Assembly (NCBI GenBank): GCA_028727105.1
Contig: JAQYOU010000090.1
Span: 1 to 51,450 of the forward strand
DNA: 51,450 nucleotides
Direction: 5' to 3'
DNA from: a bacterium
GTDB lineage: Bacteria; Bacillota; Clostridia; Lachnospirales; Lachnospiraceae
In this document: positions 28,338 through 37,780 of the stretch, one piece after another
Numbering within the stretch: the stretch's first letter is position 1
How the letters are laid out: every line of letters starts with the position of its first letter
Position numbers and translations under genes: made by a program
The notes under the pieces: model-generated
Database searches by the model: none
Seen by the model: the letters and a program-made list of their open reading frames with translations, nothing else
What the model was told of the DNA's origin: nothing

Positions 28338-28353
28338 GTTAGTTTTCTCTAAC
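28338..28353. promoter_or_regulatory. GTTAG-N6-CTAAC dyad upstream of the hairpin leader/ZIP remnant
   Basis: gttagttttctctaac. Confidence 0.6.
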
Positions 28354-28447
28354 CAAAATTAGAATACCATATCAACTAATAAAATGCAACACTTTTTATT
28401 GAGACGATTTTTCACCAGAGAAAACGAGATGGGGTCTGAATAGACCA

Positions 28448-29440
28448 TTACTTTTCAATATTTTCCTTCCAGTATTCCGGTGTCACATCACGATTCAACC
28501 CCTCCAGCATCTGCCGGTCGCTACGGATGGTGGCACACGCCACGGTGGTGAGCATATTTCCGGTGATGCTGGCAGAGGCGCCGGACCGGAAAGCGATTTC
28601 GCCATCATTTGTCAGCAATGCTCTTCCCGCTGCCAGACGGATATTTGCCTCCGGATTGATGTAGCGGAAAAATGCGATGGTCCGCAGGATCTCATCCTCG
28701 GACAGCCGGGGCAGATCCTGCAGCGGTGTTCCCTTGATGGGCATGAGGGCATTCAGCGGAATGGAGTCAATGCCAAGCTCTGCCAGACTGATCGCCATAT
28801 CCAGACGATCCTCCCACGTTTCGCCCATTCCGATGATTCCTCCGGAGCAGGCGCACATGCCCTCCGCCTTGACCCTTTTTAACGTCTCGATCTTCTGGTC
28901 GTATGTATGCGTGGTACAGATATTGGGGAAATTGCGTCTGGAGGTCTCGATATTGTGGTGATAGCTGGTCACGCCTGCCTCATGTAGCCGGTGCAGCTGT
29001 TCCTCATCCAAAAATCCCATGGACGCGCACAGATCGATCTTGCATTCCCGGTGCATCGTCTCGTAGGCATGGATCGCTTTCTCAAATTCCTCGCCTGTAA
29101 GGGATCTTCCGGCCGTCACGATGGAAAACCGGTCCACGCCCTCCCGCTCGTTCATTTTACACGCTTCCAGTATCTCCTCCTCCGGAAGAAAATCATAGAT
29201 CTCACAGTCTGTGTGATTGTGCGCAGACTGTGCACAATATTTGCAGTCTTCCGGACATCTTCCGCTCCGCCCGTTAATAATGGAACACAGATCCACCTTA
29301 TCTCCAATATAATATTCCCGGATGCGATCGGCTCCTTCGCAGAGCTCCTTCAGATCACATTCCAGAAAAAATGACAGGTCATCCTTTCTCGTGATCCTTC
29401 TGCCGTTTATGATCTCCTGTGCCAAATCTAATGCATTCAT
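28448..29440 (-). CDS. bioB: biotin synthase
   Basis: 'GRSGRCPEDCKYCAQSAHN' radical SAM CxxxCxxC; 'YHHNIETSRRNFPNICTTHTYDQKIETL'. Confidence 0.95.
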   Translation of the reverse strand: MNALDLAQEIINGRRITRKDDLSFFLECDLKELCEGADRIREYYIGDKVDLCSIINGRSGRCPEDCKYCAQSAHNHTDCEIYDFLPEEEILEACKMNEREGVDRFSIVTAGRSLTGEEFEKAIHAYETMHRECKIDLCASMGFLDEEQLHRLHEAGVTSYHHNIETSRRNFPNICTTHTYDQKIETLKRVKAEGMCACSGGIIGMGETWEDRLDMAISLAELGIDSIPLNALMPIKGTPLQDLPRLSEDEILRTIAFFRYINPEANIRLAAGRALLTNDGEIAFRSGASASITGNMLTTVACATIRSDRQMLEGLNRDVTPEYWKENIEK

Positions 29441-29547
29441 TCTTTGATATACCCTCTTTTCTTAACTTTTCATTACCTTCGCAGCATTTGTAAACTGTTT
29501 TTCAAACACTAGTTAACAACTAGGATAACAGAAAAGGAAAAAGCTGT

Positions 29548-29578
29548 CAACCATAGGCGTTATATGGTTGACAGCTCG
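29548..29578 (-). terminator. intrinsic terminator downstream of the clpX-like gene
   Basis: agctgtcaaccat-aggcgttat-atggttgacagct with U-run on the - strand (aaaaa at 29545 on +). Confidence 0.8.
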
Positions 29579-29591
29579 TAAAAAGTAAGAT

Positions 29592-31148
29592 TTACTGCAC
29601 ACGCTCAATCTGAGGTACACCGCGCATGATGATCTTCGGTGCTCCATTGTTTTCAATGTAATCCTTTGTGATGATGACACGCCCGATGTTGTCGTCCTTG
29701 GGGATCTCGTACATGATATCCAGCATGAATTCCTCAATGATCGCACGAAGTGCACGGGCACCGACATCCTTTTCCTTGGCACGTTTTGCAATTGCACAAA
29801 GCGCTTCCTGTTCAAACTCCAGATCCACCTCATCGTAAGAAAGGAGCTTTTTGTACTGCTTGATGATCGCATTTTTCGGCTCCGTCAGGATACGCACCAG
29901 CATATCCTCAGACAGCGCATCCATGGAAAACAGGATGGGCAGACGCCCGATAAACTCCGGGATCATACCGAATTTGCGCACATCCTCCACGGTCACGTAC
30001 TTGAGCAGATTTTCTTCCTTGTCGTATTTATCCTTCAGATCTGCCTGAAAGCCCATAGAGGAATTTTTGTTCAAGCGCTCTTTGATGATATCCTCCAGAT
30101 CCGGAAATGCACCGCCGCAGATGAAAAGGATGTTTTTCGTGTTGACCAGCTCCATGGGCACCATGGCATTCTTGCTGGAGGCACCCACAGGCACTTCCAC
30201 CTCTGCGCCCTCCAACAGCTTTAACATGCCCTGCTGAACGCTCTCACCGCTCACATCCCTCTGATGGGCGTTTTTCTTTTTGGCGATCTTGTCGATCTCG
30301 TCGATAAAGATGATCCCGTGCTCTGCGCGCTCCACATCATTATCTGCAGCCGCCAGCAGTTTACTTACCACGCTCTCGATGTCGTCACCGATATAACCTG
30401 CCTCTGTCAGAGAAGTGGCATCCGTGATCGCGAGCGGTACATCCAAAAGCTGTGCCAGCGTTTTTACAAGATACGTCTTTCCGCAACCGGTGGGACCGAC
30501 CATGAGCATGTTAGACTTCTCAATCTCAACGCCGTCCTGATTCCCGTTCTTTTCATCCTCGGAAAAGATCCGCTTGTAATGATTGTAAACAGCCACCGAC
30601 ATGACCTTTTTCGCATGCTCCTGTCCAACCACATACTCATCCAGGGTCGCCTTGATCTTATGGGGTGCGGGGATCGAATGTATGTCGAGCACCGGATCCA
30701 CCTTTTTCTCCTTCTTCGGCTTTTTCTTCTTTACGCGCTGCATCCCCGGCATCATGCCTGCCAGATCCGCCAGATTGATCATGCTGATGTTTGGCATTCC
30801 GCCAATGCGCGAACCTTTCCCTGCATCTTCTTCCTCCGGATCCTCGTTTTCCGCTTTTCCATTCGCATTCATGCCCGGGAATCCGCCAAAACCAAAGCCC
30901 AGATCCCCAAAGGGAAGTCCTGCGCTGTTCATACTGTCAAAGGTCTTTTGCATACAATCCTTACAGATGCTGATGCTGTTCTGGATGCGCATCAAAGGTC
31001 CGGTCACGCTCTCCGGGCGTCCGCAGATATAACATCTCGCCTCCGGCTTTTCCTCGTGATGATCCGATGTATTTACCACATCCGGGCTGCCGGAACCGGT
31101 TTCCGATCCTACGATTTCCTTAAATTCATTCTCGTCATAATTTGACAT
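29592..31148 (-). CDS. ClpX-like AAA+ unfoldase with long linker insertion
   Basis: Zn finger 'CYICGRPES...ICKDC', Walker A 'GPTGCGKT', Walker B 'IIFIDEIDKI', 'FGMIPEFIGRLPI'. Confidence 0.88.
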   Translation of the reverse strand: MSNYDENEFKEIVGSETGSGSPDVVNTSDHHEEKPEARCYICGRPESVTGPLMRIQNSISICKDCMQKTFDSMNSAGLPFGDLGFGFGGFPGMNANGKAENEDPEEEDAGKGSRIGGMPNISMINLADLAGMMPGMQRVKKKKPKKEKKVDPVLDIHSIPAPHKIKATLDEYVVGQEHAKKVMSVAVYNHYKRIFSEDEKNGNQDGVEIEKSNMLMVGPTGCGKTYLVKTLAQLLDVPLAITDATSLTEAGYIGDDIESVVSKLLAAADNDVERAEHGIIFIDEIDKIAKKKNAHQRDVSGESVQQGMLKLLEGAEVEVPVGASSKNAMVPMELVNTKNILFICGGAFPDLEDIIKERLNKNSSMGFQADLKDKYDKEENLLKYVTVEDVRKFGMIPEFIGRLPILFSMDALSEDMLVRILTEPKNAIIKQYKKLLSYDEVDLEFEQEALCAIAKRAKEKDVGARALRAIIEEFMLDIMYEIPKDDNIGRVIITKDYIENNGAPKIIMRGVPQIERVQ

Positions 31149-31227
31149 ATACTTCTTCCTCCACTTATCACGATTCCCTGCCTTCGCCGCAATGACTGTT
31201 CTGCAAAGGCTTTGACCGGTTTTCTAC

Positions 31228-32145
31228 TTATATTCCCTCGTAGTCGAATGCCGGTATAAAACTCTCATCCGCCGCACTGCCTTCCTGAATGAAAGCATTT
31301 TCCACACCAAGGGCGATCGCATGATCCACCAAGGCGTCATAATCCTTTCTGCGGACATGTCTTCGCAGAAGCGGATGCTCCTCCACCGCCTCTCCCGGTG
31401 TATACTGGCTCATCAGACTCATATAAATGTCATTTCCATACGTATCATATAAATATGCCACAATCTGCTTCGCATCGTCAAGTGCTCCCGGCAGCAATAA
31501 ATGTCTGACCACCATTCCACGCAAAAGCATCGGCTCCTCTTCCTTTTGCACCTGCGTAAGCTTCACCGGTCCCACCTGTCGGAACATCTCCTTCAGCGCA
31601 GCTTTTGCCACCTCCGGATAATCTTCTGCACCGGAATAGTCACGGGCATGGGAAGGATCCAGATATTTCAGATCCGGAAGGTAGCTATCGATCAGTCCAT
31701 CCAGTGTTCGCAATGCCTCCACAGTGACGTAACTGCCCGTATTATAGACAAAAGGCAATGAAAAACCCCTGCTTTTTGCCGTCTTTATCGCTTCCGCGAT
31801 CTGTGGGATAAAATGATCCGGCGTTACCAGATTGATATTGTTTGCACCCTGTTCCTCTAACTCAAAAAAGATATCTACAAGGCGCGAAAGAGAAACCTCT
31901 TTGCCCACAGCTCCATGGGCGATGGGCTGATTCTGACAGTACACACACCGCAGCTGACAGCCGGTAAAAAATACCGCTCCGCTGCCCTTTGTTCCGCTGA
32001 TACAGGGTTCTTCCCAAAAATGAAGGGCTGCGCGGGCCAGCCGTATCTGCGCAGTCTCACCACAGGCGCCCCGCACTCCCTGCTCCCGGTTGACGCCACA
32101 GGCGCGGGGACAGAGTGTGCAGGCTGTAAGCTCTATTGGATTCAT
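31228..32145 (-). CDS. PflA-like radical SAM protein
   Basis: 'LCPRACGVNREQGVRGACG...VFFTGCQLRCVYCQNQPIAHG'. Confidence 0.88.
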   Translation of the reverse strand: MNPIELTACTLCPRACGVNREQGVRGACGETAQIRLARAALHFWEEPCISGTKGSGAVFFTGCQLRCVYCQNQPIAHGAVGKEVSLSRLVDIFFELEEQGANNINLVTPDHFIPQIAEAIKTAKSRGFSLPFVYNTGSYVTVEALRTLDGLIDSYLPDLKYLDPSHARDYSGAEDYPEVAKAALKEMFRQVGPVKLTQVQKEEEPMLLRGMVVRHLLLPGALDDAKQIVAYLYDTYGNDIYMSLMSQYTPGEAVEEHPLLRRHVRRKDYDALVDHAIALGVENAFIQEGSAADESFIPAFDYEGI

Positions 32146-33182
32146 GATCTGTCCGCTTCTTTCTCTTCATCAAATTCAGAAACATCTCCGGAATCAACGT
32201 CATTGTTCTGCTGCTCATTCATTTCCGTATGAGATGTTTGTTTTGCACTCTCATGGGTGCCATCAATTTCATCAATAAAATGTCCGACCTCGACCCATGC
32301 GCGCTTGCACTCCGGCAGCGTCAGCGGAGCCATCTGGAACACATGGAACATTCCCTCATAAATACTCAGACGCACCTTCACACCGGCTTCCTTTGCCTTC
32401 TGCGCCAGCATGACGGAATCCGACAAAAGCATCTCATAGGATCCCACCTGGATCAGCATCGGCGGAAATCCCTCATAGTCTCCAAACAACGGCGAGAGAA
32501 AGGGATTTGTTACATCCGCTCCCGCTGAATATTCACGATTATAGATCATGGAATCCTCGGTGCCGCCAAACAATGGATCCTTATCAAAGTTCTCCTGATA
32601 GGACGGGCCGCTTGCGGTCATGTCCGTCCAGGGTGACATGGCAACAATGCCGCAGGGAAGCGCACGTCCGTTTTCCTTCAGACAAAGGCACAGCGCAAGC
32701 GCCAGTCCACCGCCTGCGGAATCACCTGCCACGATGATCTGATCCTCGCGATAGCCGTTTCTCAGCAGCCATTCATACGCATCCAGCGCATCAATGAGCG
32801 CCGCTGGAAACACATGCTCCGGCGCCACACGATAATCCGGCGTCAGCACGCTGTAGCGCTTGCCTACCTCATTGTAAAGCCCTGCAAAGGAACGATAGGC
32901 ATGGCGCATTCCGCCGATATAACCACCACCGTGCAATTGCAGGATCACCTTTTCGTGATTCGGCTCCTCAAATTCCAACAGCTCTGCCTGACAGTTCGGC
33001 AGCTCCACGATCGTGTTTGTGAAACAGTCCGGACACTTCCAGTGTTTTGCCGGCTCTACGATCTTTTTTCGTATCTCTCCGTTTTTAAACTTCTGCCCGA
33101 TCAGGTTTTCCTTCGTCAGTGCCGCGATGGCCTGGCGCATCAGTTTGCCCTGTCGGCTTACTTTGTTTTCTGTCACAGTCAT
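32142..33182 (-). CDS. HSL-type alpha/beta hydrolase (acetyl-hydrolase-like)
   Basis: 'LQLHGGGYIGGMRHAYRSF' oxyanion motif, 'VAGDSAGGGLALAL' nucleophile elbow. Confidence 0.88.
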   Translation of the reverse strand: MTVTENKVSRQGKLMRQAIAALTKENLIGQKFKNGEIRKKIVEPAKHWKCPDCFTNTIVELPNCQAELLEFEEPNHEKVILQLHGGGYIGGMRHAYRSFAGLYNEVGKRYSVLTPDYRVAPEHVFPAALIDALDAYEWLLRNGYREDQIIVAGDSAGGGLALALCLCLKENGRALPCGIVAMSPWTDMTASGPSYQENFDKDPLFGGTEDSMIYNREYSAGADVTNPFLSPLFGDYEGFPPMLIQVGSYEMLLSDSVMLAQKAKEAGVKVRLSIYEGMFHVFQMAPLTLPECKRAWVEVGHFIDEIDGTHESAKQTSHTEMNEQQNNDVDSGDVSEFDEEKEADRS

Positions 33183-33220
33183 ATCCTTTTTCAGATCTTT
33201 TAATGGATGAGTTTCGCAAA

Positions 33221-33889
33221 TTATTTAATATGAAACCTTCGTTTTAATTCTGTCGTGGCGCGTTTGCCGCCTATGATCACGGTTCCTAAAAACAGGAATA
33301 CCGCCACTGCAAGCGCCAGATTTGCCAAAAGCGGCACATGGGCGTATCCCATCAGATTCAGTATCACCGGGATCAGGCTGAATAAGATCATCGCGATCTG
33401 AAAGCTCAGATAGCTCTGCCAGTTTCTCCGGTTGAATATGATCAAAAACAGTACTGTCACGTCTACTGCAAGAAGCGCCGCAGGAAACGCGTAATCAACG
33501 GACCATCCGTTATTTCCAAGCACATGATCGATCACATTCAGGAGCAAAATGCCCCCGGCCACACCCACGATGATCTTCATACGGTAGCCGGCCCTGCTAT
33601 AGCTGACGGTATATGCCAGCGTCAGGTAAATATATGCCAGCACCACACCAACGATGACACTCCAGTAAATCCCGTTAAAATAGCGGTAATTCAAATAGAT
33701 GAGCACCGTCTCTGTCACGATCGCCGCAAACAGATAGATCCGGATGACAAGCTTTAACACATGGTTTTTCGCCCAGATATCCGGATATTTATTTTCCGCC
33801 TCACCATCTGTGTCCAGTACACATTTGCAGAGCGGACATACTTCTGTGTCATCACGAACGATGACATCACATTGCTTACATTTACTCAT
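33221..33889 (-). CDS. zinc-ribbon plus multi-TM protein (DUF6320-like)
   Basis: 'MSKCKQCDVIVRDDTEVCPLCKCVL' and 6 TM segments; ATGA overlap with upstream gene. Confidence 0.72.
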   Translation of the reverse strand: MSKCKQCDVIVRDDTEVCPLCKCVLDTDGEAENKYPDIWAKNHVLKLVIRIYLFAAIVTETVLIYLNYRYFNGIYWSVIVGVVLAYIYLTLAYTVSYSRAGYRMKIIVGVAGGILLLNVIDHVLGNNGWSVDYAFPAALLAVDVTVLFLIIFNRRNWQSYLSFQIAMILFSLIPVILNLMGYAHVPLLANLALAVAVFLFLGTVIIGGKRATTELKRRFHIK

Positions 33890-35256
33890 ACATACACCCC
33901 GTTGCTTTCTATCGTTACCTCCAGACCATCTGCTGCCAGCTGCCGGAAAAACGTGCGCTGCACATGGGGTTCCGCAAGCACAGAGCTGAAGGTGATCGCC
34001 AAAGTATCACGGTAAGAGCAGACAGTTGCCTTTAACAGCTGTCCCTTACTCATGGCAAGAAAAGCATGGAACATCTGTACATAAGGCTCATACTCCGACT
34101 CTAATTTCACATTTCCGATATTGGTGATGGTCGTTGTGTTTGCAAGCGCCGACTGTGTATACACCAGACGGATGGCTATATTTTTCAAAAACAGCGGAAC
34201 CGCCCGCGCAAACAGATTCTGCTGGTTGGACACATTGTAGGAAAACAGCTGCTCCAGATGCTCCTTGTTGATCTGGGAGCGGAGGCTTGCTTTTACCCGT
34301 TCCAGCACTTCTTCATAGGAAAGGTTTTCCTTGTCCGGCACAAGCTCTGCGGAAACCATCGCAAAAAAGTTCTTCGTTGTCACAGAATCGAAAAACGGGC
34401 GCAGGTTGACCGGAACCGCTGCCCGGATGGCACGGTCGCTGGTCATGCCATGGAGACATTCCTTGTAAATGCTCCACACATAGGTGGCAACCAGATACTC
34501 ATTGATACTCATGCCATACTTGTGACAGACCTCTTTCAGCGCCGGGATCTTTACATATCCATGGATGACACCAAATTCCTCCGCATCCAGCTTTTCTCCC
34601 TTGATCTGGTAAGCCTTTTTCGACTGATAGCCCTTTTTTGCACTTTTGCGATAATTGCGCAGGAAGCTGTCCTCCCGGTTCATGGATGTATCTGAACTAA
34701 GGGCATCCCCTGCTTTTTCCCGAAGCTGCGGATGAACCAGCCTGAGATACTGATAAGTCAGCTCCTTTAAGAAATTTATGCCTCCCATTCCATCCGTTAG
34801 GACATGAAATACTTCCAGGCTGATACGCTTCTTATAATAGCGGACGCGGAACATATACCCATGATATCTGTTCGGCAGGATAAAACGGCAGGGATAGGTA
34901 TGCTCCCGCTTCACAACAGGCGCTTTTTTTCCATTTTCCTCAAAATAGTACCAGAAAAAGCCGGTGCGCATCCGCACATTGAACAGATCAAACTTCGGAA
35001 GCACGATATTTAACGCCTCCTGCAGCTTTGCACCGTCCACCTCCTCCGTCAGCTCCACAGCGATCCGGTAGGTGTTTGTCATGCTCTCTCCTGCGATCAC
35101 GGGAAAGAGATGCGCGGTGTTGTCCAGCTTGTCCCAGCGGGGAATGCCCTTGTTCCGTCGGCGATGCGCACAACGCTCCTGGTGTTTCTTGTCTGCTTTC
35201 ATATCTGATTTGAATTCTTTCTTTTCTTTGTTTTTATTGTGTTCATTTTTACTCAT
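33886..35256 (-). CDS. condensation/alcohol-acetyltransferase-like (HxxxD) acyltransferase
   Basis: 'LEVFHVLTDGMGGINFLKELTYQYL' HxxxDG-type motif, 456 aa. Confidence 0.78.
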   Translation of the reverse strand: MSKNEHNKNKEKKEFKSDMKADKKHQERCAHRRRNKGIPRWDKLDNTAHLFPVIAGESMTNTYRIAVELTEEVDGAKLQEALNIVLPKFDLFNVRMRTGFFWYYFEENGKKAPVVKREHTYPCRFILPNRYHGYMFRVRYYKKRISLEVFHVLTDGMGGINFLKELTYQYLRLVHPQLREKAGDALSSDTSMNREDSFLRNYRKSAKKGYQSKKAYQIKGEKLDAEEFGVIHGYVKIPALKEVCHKYGMSINEYLVATYVWSIYKECLHGMTSDRAIRAAVPVNLRPFFDSVTTKNFFAMVSAELVPDKENLSYEEVLERVKASLRSQINKEHLEQLFSYNVSNQQNLFARAVPLFLKNIAIRLVYTQSALANTTTITNIGNVKLESEYEPYVQMFHAFLAMSKGQLLKATVCSYRDTLAITFSSVLAEPHVQRTFFRQLAADGLEVTIESNGVYV

Positions 35257-35391
35257 ATGAATTTTATTCTAGCATAGATGCAGATATTATGCAAATTTGC
35301 AATCAAGGTGATGCGTGGGACTGCACTGCTGTCAGAAATCAAGGATCTAAATAAAATGCCCAAGTGGTAACATTTGCTGTCATTGCATATG

Positions 35392-35427
35392 AAAAGAGCG
35401 CTCCGTATTAAGGGGCGCTCTTTTCAT
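35392..35427. terminator. bidirectional intrinsic terminator downstream of ptuB-like gene
   Basis: gaaaagagcgctcc-gtattaag-gggcgctcttttc. Confidence 0.85.
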
Positions 35428-35445
35428 CATAAAATATGTTCTTTC

Positions 35446-36201
35446 TCACCATATCTGCAACGCAATATCAGTTAACTCTTTTTCAAGTTCTTGGAACTTA
35501 CTCGTCCAAACACCATCCTCTATAAATTTAGATTTGATATCTGCATATGCCTTGTCACGAAGCATATTTGTTGCCTTTACTGCAGCGTATGAGTTTATGG
35601 CTGTACATTTTTCCATCAATTTTTCTAATTGAAATTTATACTTCTTTTGATATCCATGGTCTTGTAATTCTTCACATAGCTCTTCGAGCCTTTCATGAAT
35701 ATCTTCCCATTCCACCATTCGAACCTTCATAACACGCTCTATGTCATTTAACCCAATTGACAGAATCGTATTTTTTCCCACTTTTGCATCATCTATTCCT
35801 TTCAAACGAAAGGGATTGGTTTTATCTAATGCAATAAAATCTGATGGTGTATCATAACAGGGATTGACAATCTTATCTTCATGATCATTCTTTTTTCTAT
35901 TGCACCGCAAACAAGCCGGAAACATATTTTCCCATTCTACCACTAATTCTTTGTGATTCACTTTCGGTAAAAAATGATCAATTGTAGCATCCTTGGATTC
36001 CATTCCAAGCATACACTCACAATAAGCACACTTATCATGACTCATATCGAGTAAAGCTTCTTTCAACGGCTCCTTTATTTTGGGCGAATTCCAAACCGCG
36101 TTCTCTTTGTTTTTAATATATAATTGCGTCAGTTCTGCCTTTACCTCATCTGTCAATTCCTCAGGGCATTTGCCTCTATTGAGTTTTATCATTCGCGTCA
36201 A
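35446..36201 (-). CDS. HNH endonuclease, PtuB-like (TIGR02646-type)
   Basis: 'KCAYCECMLGMESKDATIDHFLPKVNHKELVVEWENMFPACLRCNRKKND'. Confidence 0.85.
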   Translation of the reverse strand: MTRMIKLNRGKCPEELTDEVKAELTQLYIKNKENAVWNSPKIKEPLKEALLDMSHDKCAYCECMLGMESKDATIDHFLPKVNHKELVVEWENMFPACLRCNRKKNDHEDKIVNPCYDTPSDFIALDKTNPFRLKGIDDAKVGKNTILSIGLNDIERVMKVRMVEWEDIHERLEELCEELQDHGYQKKYKFQLEKLMEKCTAINSYAAVKATNMLRDKAYADIKSKFIEDGVWTSKFQELEKELTDIALQIW

Positions 36202-37447
36202 TCATCTCCATATCTAAATCTATGATTTTTCTTTCGTGACTATCCGGATGTACCATCTTCAACAACTTTTCGTACAATTCCTTCGCTAATGCATATTCTT
36301 CCCTATCAACTGCATCAGAAAAATCAGTGATAATCTCGTGATACACAGATGTTTTCTTCTCAACACCCATCTTTTGTTCCTGAATCACATCTATACTCCA
36401 CCCATTATAATTGCCATTCTCGACAGCATACTGCATCTGGCTGATGTCAAATAATTCATCTGCCGATAACGCCTGAATAATAAAAGGAGAATGCGTTGTA
36501 ATAATAAATTGACAATTTGGAAATGTTCGTTTTAAATCACCCACAATCGTTTTCTGCCACTTCGGATGAAGATGCAAATCCAGCTCATCAATCAGAATGA
36601 CTGCTTCCTCTCCCAAGGGGTTTTTTGAATACGGATTTGCAATTGACAATCTTTTTGCAATATCAGCTACTACGGAAAGCACTGCCTTATATCCACCGCT
36701 CATCTGATCAATCTGAAGATCTATACCTTCTTCATTTGTCATAAGCATTCTTGAAGGATTCAGCTCTATTCGTAAATTGCTGCAGCCTTTAATCATTAGC
36801 TCTATCGCAGTCCGAACACAATCCAGCCGCGGGTTCTTATAGTTTTTATCATCACGTAGCCCACGCAGTTCGATATCCTCTTCTGTTTTAAACCAATCAT
36901 AAAAATCTCTAAAATAATTTATATTATCAAAACAATATCTTAAGGCATCTGTCACTTCAAAATTTTTGATATGCCCACGCCGTGGAACTTCGCGAATAAT
37001 CCTATCCGTTCCATAATAAAGAACCAGCGGCAATGTTCCTTGCGTAACACATTCAATATATTTCTGTTTTAATTTTTTCAGATCGTTTCCTAGCCGTTCC
37101 TTTTCCTCTATCATCTCGTCAAAGGGTACCACTGATGATCTTCTTCTTTTGCTGGTCCATATATATTTATCGCCATCAAGTTCGATCCCTGCTGTTACTG
37201 CTACACTTGATGATCCCTCTCGGATATCATTATTATTCAAATCACACTGTTTTACTGCATCACCGTTAACCGCACGAAGAACAGGAACGAATGCTTTTGT
37301 AATAGCCTCAAGGATTGTTGTTTTTCCGCTTCCGTTTTCTCCGATCAAAGCGACAAATTTTTTTTTCTCAAAAGATATCTTTTCAGATCGCATGTTTCTG
37401 AAATTTACCATCTCTAAAAAATCTACTCTCACGGTGTCACCTTCCAT
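36176..37447 (-). CDS. AAA15/RecF-like ATPase, PtuA-like
   Basis: 'LIGENGSGKTTILEAI', 'QMSGGYKAVLSVV', 'AVILIDELDLHLHPKWQ'; overlaps HNH gene by 26 bp. Confidence 0.87.
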   Translation of the reverse strand: MEGDTVRVDFLEMVNFRNMRSEKISFEKKKFVALIGENGSGKTTILEAITKAFVPVLRAVNGDAVKQCDLNNNDIREGSSSVAVTAGIELDGDKYIWTSKRRRSSVVPFDEMIEEKERLGNDLKKLKQKYIECVTQGTLPLVLYYGTDRIIREVPRRGHIKNFEVTDALRYCFDNINYFRDFYDWFKTEEDIELRGLRDDKNYKNPRLDCVRTAIELMIKGCSNLRIELNPSRMLMTNEEGIDLQIDQMSGGYKAVLSVVADIAKRLSIANPYSKNPLGEEAVILIDELDLHLHPKWQKTIVGDLKRTFPNCQFIITTHSPFIIQALSADELFDISQMQYAVENGNYNGWSIDVIQEQKMGVEKKTSVYHEIITDFSDAVDREEYALAKELYEKLLKMVHPDSHERKIIDLDMEMIDANDKTQ

Positions 37448-37544
37448 CTATATTTCAGTAATCAATTTATTATACAGCATCCCGTCTTGCGACCGCAATA
37501 GATTTTTGGTAAAAACAGTTCTATTCTGACCTGGAAACTGTATC

Positions 37545-37700
37545 TTATGGGAGGTTTACATTAATAACAGTTGTACCTACATAATTTTCGGTTATCTCTT
37601 CACGAATTTTGGCATCTTCCTCTCCATAAGCCTCACAATGTTCCCATGCGCTACCTTTTCTCATGTAATACATATCACCCTTTTGATTACCACTTTCCAT
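37545..37700 (-). CDS. small hypothetical protein (51 aa), possible remnant
   Basis: MESGNQKGDMYYMRKGSAWEHCEAYGEEDAKIREEITENYVGTTVINVNLP; manual reading. Confidence 0.35.
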   Translation of the reverse strand: MESGNQKGDMYYMRKGSAWEHCEAYGEEDAKIREEITENYVGTTVINVNLP

Positions 37701-37713
37701 ATTTCTCACTTTT

Positions 37714-37740
37714 GTAACTGTTTCGTTCCTTCACAGTTAC
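37714..37740. repeat. short inverted repeat
   Basis: GTAACTG-tttcgttccttca-CAGTTAC. Confidence 0.6.
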
Positions 37741-37780
37741 TCATTTTTTAACCTATTAGCGTAGTTCCGCAAATTATTCA

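Noticed and set aside
29500-29527. ctagttaacaactag near the bioB promoter as a BirA operator
   Set aside because: Palindrome is real, but arm spacing does not match the longer-spaced BirA sites I know; insufficient support without comparison to other biotin genes.
29513-29872. 119-aa minus-strand ORF at the 3' end of the clpX-like gene
   Set aside because: Out-of-frame reading of the clpX-like gene, Arg/Ser-rich, no domain.
30264-31145. 293-aa plus-strand ORF antisense to the ClpX-like gene
   Set aside because: Mirror frame of a conserved AAA+ gene; translation shows no domain.
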